Assembly: GCA_018819665.1 (NCBI GenBank)
Contig: JAHJOY010000044.1
Location: 1 to 5,461, forward strand
Direction of reading: 5' to 3'
Source of the DNA: a bacterium
GTDB taxonomy: Bacteria; Atribacterota; Phoenicimicrobiia; Phoenicimicrobiales; Phoenicimicrobiaceae
Length of the DNA: 5,461 nucleotides
Part shown: one piece after another, positions 1 through 5,063 of the stretch
Layout of the letters: each line of letters begins with the position of its first letter
How positions within the stretch are numbered: position 1 is the stretch's first letter
The notes under the pieces: generated by a model
Database searches by the model: none
The model's input: the letters and a program-made list of their open reading frames with translations, nothing else
Told to the model about the DNA's origin: nothing
Program-made: the position numbers and the translations under genes

Positions 1-6
1 ATAACA

Positions 7-33
7 AAGAAGAAGAAGAAGAAGAAGAAGAAG
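7..33. repeat. (AAG)9 trinucleotide microsatellite
   Basis: Nine perfect tandem AAG units end just before GGAAAG and the TTG start of the plus-strand gene, so the tract supplies part of its purine-rich ribosome-binding region (AAGGA at 31-35). All three plus-strand frames are open through the tract. Frame 1 would read nine lysines and stop at 67-69; frame 3 would read eight glutamates and stop at 75-77. The tract could therefore be the low-complexity C-terminal tail of an upstream gene cut by the window edge, overlapping the start of the next gene. It is also a simple repeat that can change length by replication slippage. Confidence 0.9.
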
Positions 34-46
34 GAAAGATCAAGAG

Positions 47-469
47 TTGGCTCGTCCTCGAAAGCATGAAGCGATAAGGATAACCAGTTTCTATATTCCA
101 AACAGTTTTGAGCCGGTAATAGAGAAGCTTAAAGAATTAGCGTTTAAAGAACGGAAACCTTTAAACAATCAAATATTGGAAGCTATAAAAGAACATGTTG
201 AAATTCACTATCCCGGAAATCCTCAAATGCCTTTAGACACCTGGACGTCTCATATTCCAACTGCGTTAACTCTTCAAGGAAAAATAGCTGCCAGAGACCT
301 TAAAAACGGTTTAGACACCTGGACCCGTAACCTTGATAAAACCGCTCAACTGTTCTGGAAAAAAATAATAACTAAACACACCTTAACCCTAGCCCGGGTT
401 AACGATAGATTACCCGGTCAACCGTATGATTCTTTAATTAAGCAAGCACAGGAAATTTTAGACAACTAA
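47..469 (+). CDS. Ribbon-helix-helix (CopG/Arc-like) domain protein, function unknown
   Basis: A 140-residue protein. The N-terminal part fits a ribbon-helix-helix DNA-binding fold: basic start (MARPRKHEAI), a strand around residues 10-18 (IRITSFYIP), helix A about 20-35, a turn (KPLN) and helix B about 39-54 (NQILEAIKEHVEIH), then YPGNP. The C-terminal 80 residues match no family I recognise. They contain LDTWT twice, at 63-67 and 89-93. The start is TTG at 47, with AAGGA 11 nt upstream; this frame is closed by TAA at 2-4 and has no ATG before residue 61. The gene converges on obg, with 41 bp between the stops, and shares no obvious function with it. Many RHH proteins are autoregulators or antitoxins, but no toxin-like partner follows and anything upstream is off the window. 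The DNA-binding role is inferred from the fold pattern alone. Confidence 0.75.
   Translation: MARPRKHEAIRITSFYIPNSFEPVIEKLKELAFKERKPLNNQILEAIKEHVEIHYPGNPQMPLDTWTSHIPTALTLQGKIAARDLKNGLDTWTRNLDKTAQLFWKKIITKHTLTLARVNDRLPGQPYDSLIKQAQEILDN
232..324 (+). repeat. Pair of exact 15-bp in-frame direct repeats inside the RHH-like gene
   Basis: TTTAGACACCTGGAC occurs at 232-246 and again at 310-324, exactly 78 bp (26 codons) apart. Both copies are read in the same frame as LDTWT. Identity at every base, including third positions, suggests a recent duplication or gene conversion rather than selection on the peptide alone. Recombination between the copies would delete 26 codons without a frameshift. Confidence 0.85.
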
Positions 470-510
470 CTAACTAATTAATTAACCAAATTAATTAATA
501 AAATTATACC

Positions 511-1794
511 TTATTTATTTGAAAAAGTAAAAATGATTTCTTTGATTTTTACCTGATCTCCCTCTTTAATTCCTTTTTTAATTAAATCCTTTTCTAAGCC
601 CATTTTTTTTATAATTTTCTGGAAATAACTTATTGCCTCCTCATTATTAAAATAGGTCATTGCTACTATCCGTTCAATCTCTGCACCGGTAACTTCATAA
701 AGGTCTCCCTTTTTATTAATTACAAACCGGGGGGTAAATTTATACACTACTTCTTTTTTGGGTAAAGCCTCGGTAATAGATTCTTTTTCTCTTAATTTTA
801 ATTCATCCAACAAAGAAGAAAGACTATAGATTAGTTTATTTAATCCTTCTCCGGTTAAAGCAGAAATGGGAAATATTTGATAATCTTCCTTATGGAAAGC
901 ATCTTTAAAGTAGATCATATTTTCTTTAACAGAAAGAAGGTCACATTTGTTTATGGCGATAAGCTGCGGTTTTTTGGTCAGTTTTTCACTAAAACTATTT
1001 AATTCTTTGTTTATAGCCCTAAAACTATATAATGGATCCTCTTTTTTTATTATAGAACCATCGATAATATGTAAGATTATTTTAGTTCTTTCAATGTGTT
1101 TTAAAAACTTATCTCCCAAACCAGTCCCTTGATGGGCACCTTCGATCAGACCGGGAATATCTGCTACCATAAAACTTTTTACTTCATCTACACTAACTAC
1201 TCCTAAATTAGGGCTGAGAGTGGTAAAGGGATAATCGGCAATCTTGGGAGTAGCTGCTGAAATTCGAGAAAGCAGAGTAGATTTTCCGGCATTAGGATAG
1301 CCAACCAATCCTACATCGGCAATTATTTTTAGACTTAAATATAGTTTCTTTTCTTCTCCCGGTTCTCCTTTTTGGGCAAACCTGGGGCTCCTTCTGACAG
1401 AACTTTTAAAGCGAAAATTTCCCAGTCCACCCTGTCCTCCCCGAGCCACAATAATTCTTTGCCCGTTTTCTATTAGATCACCTAAAATGGTGGAGCTGTC
1501 CATATCCTCTACCACAGTTCCCAAAGGAACTTTTATAAATAAATCTTCTCCGTTTTTCCCTTTCTTGTTACTTCCCTGCCCGCTTTCTCCGTTTTTTGCC
1601 CTTTGATGAGGGTGATTATAAAGGTCTATTAAGGTGCCAGTCTTATCATCTGCTTCAATAATTATATCTCCGCCTTTTCCTCCGTCTCCCCCGTTAGGAC
1701 CACCTTTGGGGATATACTTTTCTCTTCTGAAACTTACGGCTCCATTTCCCCCTCTTCCTGCTCTCACTTTTATTTTCACTCTATCCACAAACAT
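511..1794 (-). CDS. obgE: Obg-family GTPase (ObgE/CgtA), 50S ribosome assembly
   Basis: A 427-residue protein of normal Obg length with all three Obg domains. The glycine-rich Obg fold covers about 1-158 (RAGRGGNGAVSFRREKYIPK, GGPNGGDGGKGGD, ARGGQGGLGN). The G domain covers about 159-332: P-loop GYPNAGKST at 165-173, switch I DYPFTTLSPNLG at 187-198, G3 DIPG at 212-215, G4 NKCD at 282-285, and G5 SAL at 311-313. A C-terminal OCT domain runs from about 350 to 427. Obg proteins bind late 50S precursors in the cytoplasm and link ribosome maturation to GTP/ppGpp levels; that role is family knowledge. All nucleotide-binding motifs are intact. The ATG is preceded by GGGAGAAGAGT, giving a GGAG Shine-Dalgarno at normal spacing. 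No convincing promoter is visible between the rpmA terminator and this gene, so expression may depend on terminator readthrough. Confidence 0.98.
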   Translation of the reverse strand: MFVDRVKIKVRAGRGGNGAVSFRREKYIPKGGPNGGDGGKGGDIIIEADDKTGTLIDLYNHPHQRAKNGESGQGSNKKGKNGEDLFIKVPLGTVVEDMDSSTILGDLIENGQRIIVARGGQGGLGNFRFKSSVRRSPRFAQKGEPGEEKKLYLSLKIIADVGLVGYPNAGKSTLLSRISAATPKIADYPFTTLSPNLGVVSVDEVKSFMVADIPGLIEGAHQGTGLGDKFLKHIERTKIILHIIDGSIIKKEDPLYSFRAINKELNSFSEKLTKKPQLIAINKCDLLSVKENMIYFKDAFHKEDYQIFPISALTGEGLNKLIYSLSSLLDELKLREKESITEALPKKEVVYKFTPRFVINKKGDLYEVTGAEIERIVAMTYFNNEEAISYFQKIIKKMGLEKDLIKKGIKEGDQVKIKEIIFTFSNK

Positions 1795-1815
1795 ACTCTT
1801 CTCCCGCTAAAATGA

Positions 1816-1876
1816 AAATTCCCAGAAAAGTTTCCCAAAGGTGCCTGGCACCTTTGGGAAACTTTTCTGGCACTTT
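1816..1876. repeat. REP-like long palindrome (24-bp perfect arms) between rpmA and obg
   Basis: Left arm 1822-1845 (starting CCAGAAAAGTTTCCC) is an exact reverse complement of right arm 1847-1870, with one central T at 1846 and the core GGTGCC-T-GGCACC. The dyad extends to 1816-1876 with two mismatches. A further 10-bp pair (AAAATGAAAA at 1809-1818, TTTTCATTTT at 1878-1887) can flank it if a few bases are looped out. It lies in the obg leader, ending about 15 nt before the obg ribosome-binding site. Arm perfection suggests recent arrival or gene conversion. Related GGTGCC/GGCACC palindromes are known to me as dispersed REP-type repeats in many bacteria. In RNA it would be a strong double-stranded block or RNase III substrate. 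Confidence 0.9.
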
Positions 1877-1910
1877 CTTTTCATTTTTTATTGTTTTGCC
1901 TGATGATACT

Positions 1911-1945
1911 AAAAAACCCTGAGTTTTACAAAAAAACCCAGGGTT
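1911..1945 (-). terminator. Rho-independent terminator after rpmA
   Basis: On the minus strand the RNA reads AACCCTG, then a G-tract and loop, then CAGGG followed by a run of T. The outer stem pairs 1939-1945 with 1915-1921 (7 bp). An A-C mismatch follows, then a 5-bp inner stem (1923-1927 with 1933-1937) and a 5-nt loop. The T-run corresponds to the A-run at 1911-1916. The terminator begins about 25 nt past the rpmA stop and lies before obg. It has no T-run in the plus direction, so it is oriented for the rplU-rpmA transcript. Confidence 0.8.
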
Positions 1946-1970
1946 AGTTTAATAAAATTGTTTTCTCATT

Positions 1971-2231
1971 TTAAGATCTTTCGGCATAAACACAAACTTG
2001 CTTTCTATCTTTTCCCTTTCTTTCAAAAGTTACAAATCCTTCAGTTAAAGCAAACAGGGTATCATCATTCCCTCTTCCCACATTTTCTCCGGGAAGAATT
2101 TTAGTTCCCCTTTGTCTTATTAAGATACTGCCCGCTGTTACAAATTGACCGGCAAATCGTTTTACTCCTAACCGTTTGGCATTACTATCTCTACCGTTTT
2201 TAATTGATCCCTGACCTTTTTTATGTGCCAT
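1971..2231 (-). CDS. rpmA: 50S ribosomal protein L27
   Basis: An 86-residue protein of normal L27 length. Family blocks are clear: MAHKKGQGS at the N-terminus, NGRDSNAKRLGVKRF at about 12-26, the AGSILIRQRGTK segment at about 33-44, and PGENVGRGNDDTLFAL at about 47-62. In the ribosome the L27 N-terminal tail reaches the peptidyl-transferase centre (family knowledge). Here the protein begins directly with the mature MAHKK sequence. It lacks the short N-terminal extension that Firmicutes remove with the Prp protease, consistent with no prp gene being present. The ATG is preceded by GAGGTGAG at normal spacing. It follows rplU by 85 nt, presumably in the same transcript, and is followed by the terminator. 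Confidence 0.98.
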   Translation of the reverse strand: MAHKKGQGSIKNGRDSNAKRLGVKRFAGQFVTAGSILIRQRGTKILPGENVGRGNDDTLFALTEGFVTFERKGKDRKQVCVYAERS

Positions 2232-2316
2232 AAATTCTCACCTCACCCTCTTAACCCTGCTTCTGATTAAATTATGTTTTAAATGTTTAATTATCCTGAT
2301 ACTTTATATTATACCT

Positions 2317-2628
2317 TTAAATTATTATCTTTTCAATTAAAATTTCAGTATAAAGCTGTCTGTGTCCGGTCTTTTTGCGATATCTTTTTTTGGGTTTATA
2401 TTTAAAAACTAGAATCTTTTTAGCTTTATCCTGGTTTAAAACTTTCCCAACAACCTTAGCTTTTTCTACTAGAGGTCGGCCAATAACATGTTCACCATCT
2501 TTGTCAACCATTAGTATCTGGTCAAATTCTACTTTCTTTCCCTTTTCCTGGTCTAACTTTTCAACCCTGATAATATCTCCTTCTTTTACTAGATACTGTT
2601 TCCCTCCAGTTGCGATAACAGCTTGCAT
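2317..2628 (-). CDS. rplU: 50S ribosomal protein L21
   Basis: A 103-residue protein matching L21 over its whole length: MQAVIATGGKQYLVKEGD at the start, a central barrel with DQILMV and HVIGRPLV, and the basic C-terminal block FKYKPKKRYRKKTGHRQ, then TEILIEKI. L21 is a 50S protein that binds 23S rRNA (family knowledge). The frame stays open upstream to an ATG at 2745, but I choose 2628 for three reasons: the protein then starts exactly at the family's usual N-terminus, a full AAGGAGG lies 10 nt upstream, and the upstream ATG overlaps the promoter -10 region and so should not be transcribed. It is followed by rpmA with an 85-nt gap holding no gene; Firmicutes usually have prp there. Confidence 0.97.
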   Translation of the reverse strand: MQAVIATGGKQYLVKEGDIIRVEKLDQEKGKKVEFDQILMVDKDGEHVIGRPLVEKAKVVGKVLNQDKAKKILVFKYKPKKRYRKKTGHRQLYTEILIEKIII

Positions 2629-2729
2629 TTTTAGCAATCCTCCTTGCCTTATAAACTCGCCATGATTAGGTAGCAATCTGATAAACCGACTACTTTTAGA
2701 CCCAACCTGTGCGGATATGAAACCGACGC
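2629..2729 (-). promoter_or_regulatory. rplU 5' leader with nested hairpin, possible L21 autoregulation
   Basis: About 101 nt separate the predicted transcription start (near 2729) from the rplU ATG. In the RNA, GGTTGGGT (2700-2707) can pair with ACCTAATC (2664-2671), giving 8 pairs including two G-U. Inside it, GTAGT (2689-2693) can pair with GCTAC (2670-2674). The two stems share two bases at 2670-2671, so one must shorten slightly. The structure ends about 20 nt before the Shine-Dalgarno. L21 operon leaders act as autoregulatory RNAs in some bacteria. I cannot confirm that this one matches that known structure; its regulatory role is inferred. Confidence 0.4.
2639..2645 (-). promoter_or_regulatory. 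Ribosome binding site of rplU (decides the start)
   Basis: The minus strand reads AAGGAGG, a full match to the anti-Shine-Dalgarno, with 10 nt to the ATG at 2626-2628. It sets the L21 start here rather than at the in-frame ATG 39 codons upstream. Confidence 0.9.
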
Positions 2730-2735
2730 TTATAA

Positions 2736-2764
2736 AATTTAGCATATATTTATATGGTTGTCAA
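2736..2764 (-). promoter_or_regulatory. Sigma70-type extended -10 promoter for rplU-rpmA
   Basis: On the minus strand: -35 TTGACA (2759-2764, perfect consensus), a 17-bp spacer ending in TGC (extended -10), and -10 TAAATT (2736-2741, 4 of 6 consensus). The start is expected near 2729. The TG of the extended -10 is part of the ATG at 2743-2745, so that ATG lies upstream of the transcript. Confidence 0.75.
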
Positions 2765-2770
2765 ATTTAT

Positions 2771-2817
2771 TCGTATATTTATTCGTATATAGTATGTCGT
2801 ATATCGTATATCGTGAG
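2771..2817. repeat. Heptamer array A (TCGTATA units)
   Basis: TCGTATA occurs at 2771-2777, 2783-2789, 2797-2803 and 2804-2810, followed by TCGTGAG at 2811-2817. The last three units are in exact 7-bp register. It lies directly upstream of the rplU promoter -35 element (2759-2764). Confidence 0.75.
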
Positions 2818-2839
2818 GAAATAGATCCAGGAGCCAAGT

Positions 2840-2939
2840 TCGTATATCGTAGGATAGCGTACAGCGTTTAGCGTATAGCGGATAGAAAAACAGTGATGAG
2901 TGATTAGTGACAAGTTACGGGTTACAAGTTTCAAGTTTA
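2840..2939. repeat. Heptamer array B (NAGNNNN units, drifting sequence)
   Basis: Units in 7-bp register are TCGTATA (2840), TCGTAGG (2847), then after one extra base TAGCGTA (2855), CAGCGTT (2862), TAGCGTA (2869), TAGCGGA (2876) and TAGAAAA (2883). After one more base come CAGTGAT (2891), GAGTGAT (2898), TAGTGAC (2905), AAGTTAC (2912), GGGTTAC (2919), AAGTTTC (2926) and AAGTTTA (2933). Neighbouring units differ by only one to three bases, while the ends of the array are quite different from each other. Confidence 0.8.
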
Positions 2940-3014
2940 GAAAAAAGAAGTAGGGGCATATTGTTGTACATCAATAATAAATCAGCAAAAACATAAGGTG
3001 TGTAAAGATTTAGG

Positions 3015-3071
3015 GTAGGGGCTTGATTCATCAAGCCCGCAAAACTCGGGTCGGATAAATCCGACCCCTAC
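3015..3071. repeat. Two-hairpin palindromic element with GTAGGGG/CCCCTAC ends
   Basis: The element is bounded by inverted ends GTAGGGG (3015-3021) and CCCCTAC (3065-3071). It holds two hairpins with 9-bp perfect stems and 2-nt centres. The first is GGGCTTGAT-TC-ATCAAGCCC (3019-3038). The second is GGGTCGGAT-AA-ATCCGACCC (3048-3067). The layout resembles a BIME-like or small non-autonomous element. A partial left end, GTAGGGGCA, is also present at 2950-2958. Confidence 0.85.
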
Positions 3072-3131
3072 ACCCAATAATACAATAATATATGTTTTAC
3101 TAAGAAGTTTTGAATTATGGTTTTTCGCTTT

Positions 3132-3214
3132 TAGTTTTAATTTTTTAGTTTTATACTAACAAATAAAAACTAATTTTTCTTATTTAAAAACTATAAACTA
3201 AGAACTAAAAACTA
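3132..3214. repeat. Heptamer array C, inverted halves (TAGTTTT / NNNACTA)
   Basis: The left half has TAGTTTT at 3132-3138 and 3146-3152, with AATTTTT between them in register. The right half has AAAACTA (3187), TAAACTA (3194), AGAACTA (3201) and AAAACTA (3208) in exact 7-bp register; a single AAAACTA lies at 3166-3172. The halves are in opposite orientation, so the region can fold into an AT-rich hairpin. Confidence 0.75.
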
Positions 3215-3310
3215 TTAAATAAATAGACAGGCGAGCAAGTCCTTGTGAAAACGGGGAATGGAAATCTATTCTTCTTTTTCTGTTATCTATTATGTGTGAG
3301 TATTATATGT

Positions 3311-3334
3311 GGGCACGATTCATCGTGCCCCTAC
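3311..3334. repeat. Single GGG...CCC hairpin element
   Basis: GGGCACGAT-TC-ATCGTGCCC (3311-3330) has a 9-bp perfect stem and a TC centre, followed by CTAC as at the end of the two-hairpin element. It shares the GGG, GAT, ATC and CCC frame with the hairpins at 3019-3067 but has a different inner triplet. It is a solo copy of the same family. No T-run follows on the minus strand, so it is unlikely to be the rng terminator. Confidence 0.8.
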
Positions 3335-3352
3335 ATCTGAATTCTGATTTTC

Positions 3353-3401
3353 TTCACGCGATACTCGATACGATACACTAACGACTATTCACTAACGACT
3401 A
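3353..3401. repeat. Heptamer array D overlapping the rng stop codon
   Basis: Read on the minus strand from 3401, seven units keep perfect register: TAGTCGT, TAGTGAA, TAGTCGT, TAGTGTA, TCGTATC, GAGTATC, GCGTGAA. The TAG of the first unit is the rng stop codon (3399-3401). Confidence 0.85.
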
Positions 3402-4922
3402 ATTAAACATCTGCTTAATTTTCTTTATCTCTTTTAGTCTGCCGACAGCTACTACATCTATCCTCTCTATGTGAATATTTTTTGAAGATTTGATATAAAT
3501 AGTTTTTCTTCCTTTTTTCTCTAACTGTTTAATCAACAGCATCTTTGCCCCGGATAAATTTTCCTCTACTTTAGGATGTACTCCTAATAGGACAGCTTCT
3601 GCTCTTGAAGTATTACACAGCTCTTCTAACTTGCGTAGAACCATATTGCCTACGGTTTCGGCAGACAAAACCCGGCCCGTTCCGGAACAGTAAGGACAAG
3701 TGGTTCTTAGCATGTTTTCTAAATCTCTCCTGGATCTCTTTCGGGTAAGTTCAACCAGACCTAATTCAGTATTCTGCATAATATTAGTTTTAGTTTTATC
3801 TTTTTTTAAACTTTCCTCTAATTTCTTTACTACTTTTTCGATATCTTCCTGATTATCCATGTCAATAAAATCGATTATGATAATCCCTCCAATATCCCGC
3901 AACCTTAACTGAAGTCCTATCTCCTCAGCCGCCTGCAAATTGGTCTTTAAGATGGTTTTTCTCATATCTTTTTTACCAACAAATTTACCGGTGTTTACAT
4001 CAATTACCGTTAAGGCCTCCGCCTGGTCAAAAACCAAATACCCTCCGCATTTAAGCCATATCTTTTTTTGTAAACCTTTGTTGATTTCTTTTTCAATATT
4101 ATATTCCTCAAATATGGGCTTTTCTCCATTATAGAGAGATACTCTGGGCTCTAATTCTGATAAAGATAAAGTCTTTAAAAACTTCAGCATATTTTCATAT
4201 TCATTATTAGAATTTATTAAAATTTCTTCTGCTTCTTCGGTAAGCAGATCTCGGATAATCCGATAAGTAAGAGTCAGGTCTTCATGTAACAACATGGGAG
4301 CTTTGGCTTTCCTTCCTCTGTTTTTAATCTTATTCCATAATCTAGTCAAAAAATCCAGATCGGTTAAAAAATCCTCCAACTCTTTCCCCCAGGCAGCAGT
4401 TCGAATAATCAATCCTATATTCTTGGGTTTTATTTGTTGAACGATTTTTTTTAATCTTTCTCTTTCCTTTTCTTCTTCAATCCGGTGTGAAATGCCAACA
4501 TTTGTACTATTGGGCATTAGAACTAAATATCTACCCGGAAGACTAATATTAGTTGTTATCCGTGCTCCTTTAGGGAATATAGCCTCTTTTACTACTTGCA
4601 CCATTATCTCCTGGTTAACTTTAATTTTATCCAAAGCAGTTTTGGAAGCAGAATCAGAATCAGTTTCTGTAAACGTCTCTTCATCTTTATCCTGATCATC
4701 TGTAGCTTTATCGATATGCAAAAAAGCGTTTTTCTCAATTCCAATATCTACAAATGCTGCCTCTATCCCAGGTAAAACATTGGTTACTCTACCTTTATAT
4801 ATATAACCTACAATCTTATCATCTTCAATTCTCTCGATGTGGATTTCTACCAATCGGCCAGCTTCGATTACGGCCACCCTCTCTTCGGTTAAACCTACAT
4901 CAATAATCACTCTTTTATTCAT
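3399..4922 (-). CDS. rng: Ribonuclease G (RNase E/G family endoribonuclease)
   Basis: A 507-residue protein with the RNase E/G catalytic architecture. An S1 RNA-binding domain covers about 36-120 (VGYIYKGRVTNVLPGIEAAFVDIG...), with an acidic loop at about 72-93. The 5'-monophosphate sensor is GLIIRTAAWGK, with R174 and T175. The catalytic DNase I-like core has D308 (TVIDVNTG) and D351 (IIIIDFIDM). The Zn-link is CPYC, C409 and C412. Spacing between these residues equals that in E. coli RNase E (R169/T170, D303, D346, C404). The protein ends soon after the small domain, without an RNase E-type scaffold tail, so RNase G is the better name. The family matures 16S rRNA 5' ends and cuts AU-rich mRNA in the cytoplasm. 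The ATG has AGGAG 6 nt upstream. The stop codon lies inside a heptamer repeat. Association with rplU-rpmA-obg is common in bacteria, but here 770 nt separate it from rplU. Confidence 0.96.
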   Translation of the reverse strand: MNKRVIIDVGLTEERVAVIEAGRLVEIHIERIEDDKIVGYIYKGRVTNVLPGIEAAFVDIGIEKNAFLHIDKATDDQDKDEETFTETDSDSASKTALDKIKVNQEIMVQVVKEAIFPKGARITTNISLPGRYLVLMPNSTNVGISHRIEEEKERERLKKIVQQIKPKNIGLIIRTAAWGKELEDFLTDLDFLTRLWNKIKNRGRKAKAPMLLHEDLTLTYRIIRDLLTEEAEEILINSNNEYENMLKFLKTLSLSELEPRVSLYNGEKPIFEEYNIEKEINKGLQKKIWLKCGGYLVFDQAEALTVIDVNTGKFVGKKDMRKTILKTNLQAAEEIGLQLRLRDIGGIIIIDFIDMDNQEDIEKVVKKLEESLKKDKTKTNIMQNTELGLVELTRKRSRRDLENMLRTTCPYCSGTGRVLSAETVGNMVLRKLEELCNTSRAEAVLLGVHPKVEENLSGAKMLLIKQLEKKGRKTIYIKSSKNIHIERIDVVAVGRLKEIKKIKQMFN

Positions 4923-4955
4923 TAAAAACTCCTGTTTTTAGTTTAAATGGTTACT

Positions 4956-4995
4956 CAGTCTACCAGTCCTCCGGTCACCCGGTCTTCCGGTCAAA
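4956..4995. repeat. Octanucleotide tandem array upstream of rng
   Basis: Five 8-bp units are in exact register: CAGTCTAC (4956), CAGTCCTC (4964), CGGTCACC (4972), CGGTCTTC (4980) and CGGTCAAA (4988). The consensus is CRGTCNNC. The period differs from the heptamer family, but the design is the same: a constant 4-5 base core plus variable bases. The array ends one base before heptamer array E begins and starts 34 bp before the rng start codon. Confidence 0.8.
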
Positions 4996-4996
4996 T

Positions 4997-5046
4997 TAGT
5001 CGTTAGTGAATTAGTCGTTAGTGAATAGTGAATAGTATTTAGTATC
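4997..5046. repeat. Heptamer array E (TAGTNNN, plus orientation)
   Basis: Units are TAGTCGT (4997) and TAGTGAA (5004), one extra T, then TAGTCGT (5012), TAGTGAA (5019), TAGTGAA (5026), TAGTATT (5033) and TAGTATC (5040). The block at 4994-5023 is the reverse complement of array D at 3376-3404 apart from a one-base insertion. The 25 bp at 5012-5036 is also an exact reverse complement of array G at 5285-5309. Confidence 0.9.
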
Positions 5047-5063
5047 TCGTTAGGTTTCTCTTT

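Larger units (their letters stand above)
2765..3398. other. Gene-free repeat-filled spacer between rng and rplU
   Basis: I see no credible coding region here on either strand. The spacer consists largely of heptanucleotide tandem arrays and GGG...CCC hairpin elements, annotated separately. The stretch at about 3215-3300 holds neither. No intrinsic terminator for rng is evident at its rng-proximal end. Confidence 0.75.

Noticed and set aside
47..469. Antitoxin of a toxin-antitoxin pair
   Set aside because: No small toxin-like gene follows within the window and upstream sequence is missing, so only the RHH-like fold can be supported.
477..499. Bidirectional terminator between the RHH-like gene and obg
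   Set aside because: ATTAATTAA and TTAATTAAT can pair over 9 bp, but the stem is A-T only with no clean T-run on either strand, too weak to call.
947..1132. Open frame on the plus strand opposite obg
   Set aside because: It lies wholly inside the obg coding sequence, has no ribosome-binding site or recognisable product, and obg is intact.
2375..2665. Open frame on the plus strand opposite rplU
   Set aside because: It is the antisense shadow of L21 with no family resemblance; the lysine-rich L21 gene gives stop-free antisense by composition.
2629..2745. N-terminal extension of L21 starting at the in-frame ATG at 2745
   Set aside because: That ATG overlaps the -10 region of a strong promoter and would not be transcribed. 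The family N-terminus and a full AAGGAGG both point to 2628.
3311..3330. Terminator of rng
   Set aside because: The hairpin is strong but no T-run follows on the minus strand, and it belongs to a repeat family with other copies nearby.
3940..4695. Open frames on the plus strand opposite rng (3940-4134 and 4492-4695)
   Set aside because: They are antisense shadows of a fully conserved RNase G reading frame, with no independent support.
4934..4995. rng promoter (TTGACC with downstream TAAACT)
   Set aside because: The spacing between the two is far from 17 bp, and TTGACC is part of the octamer repeats.
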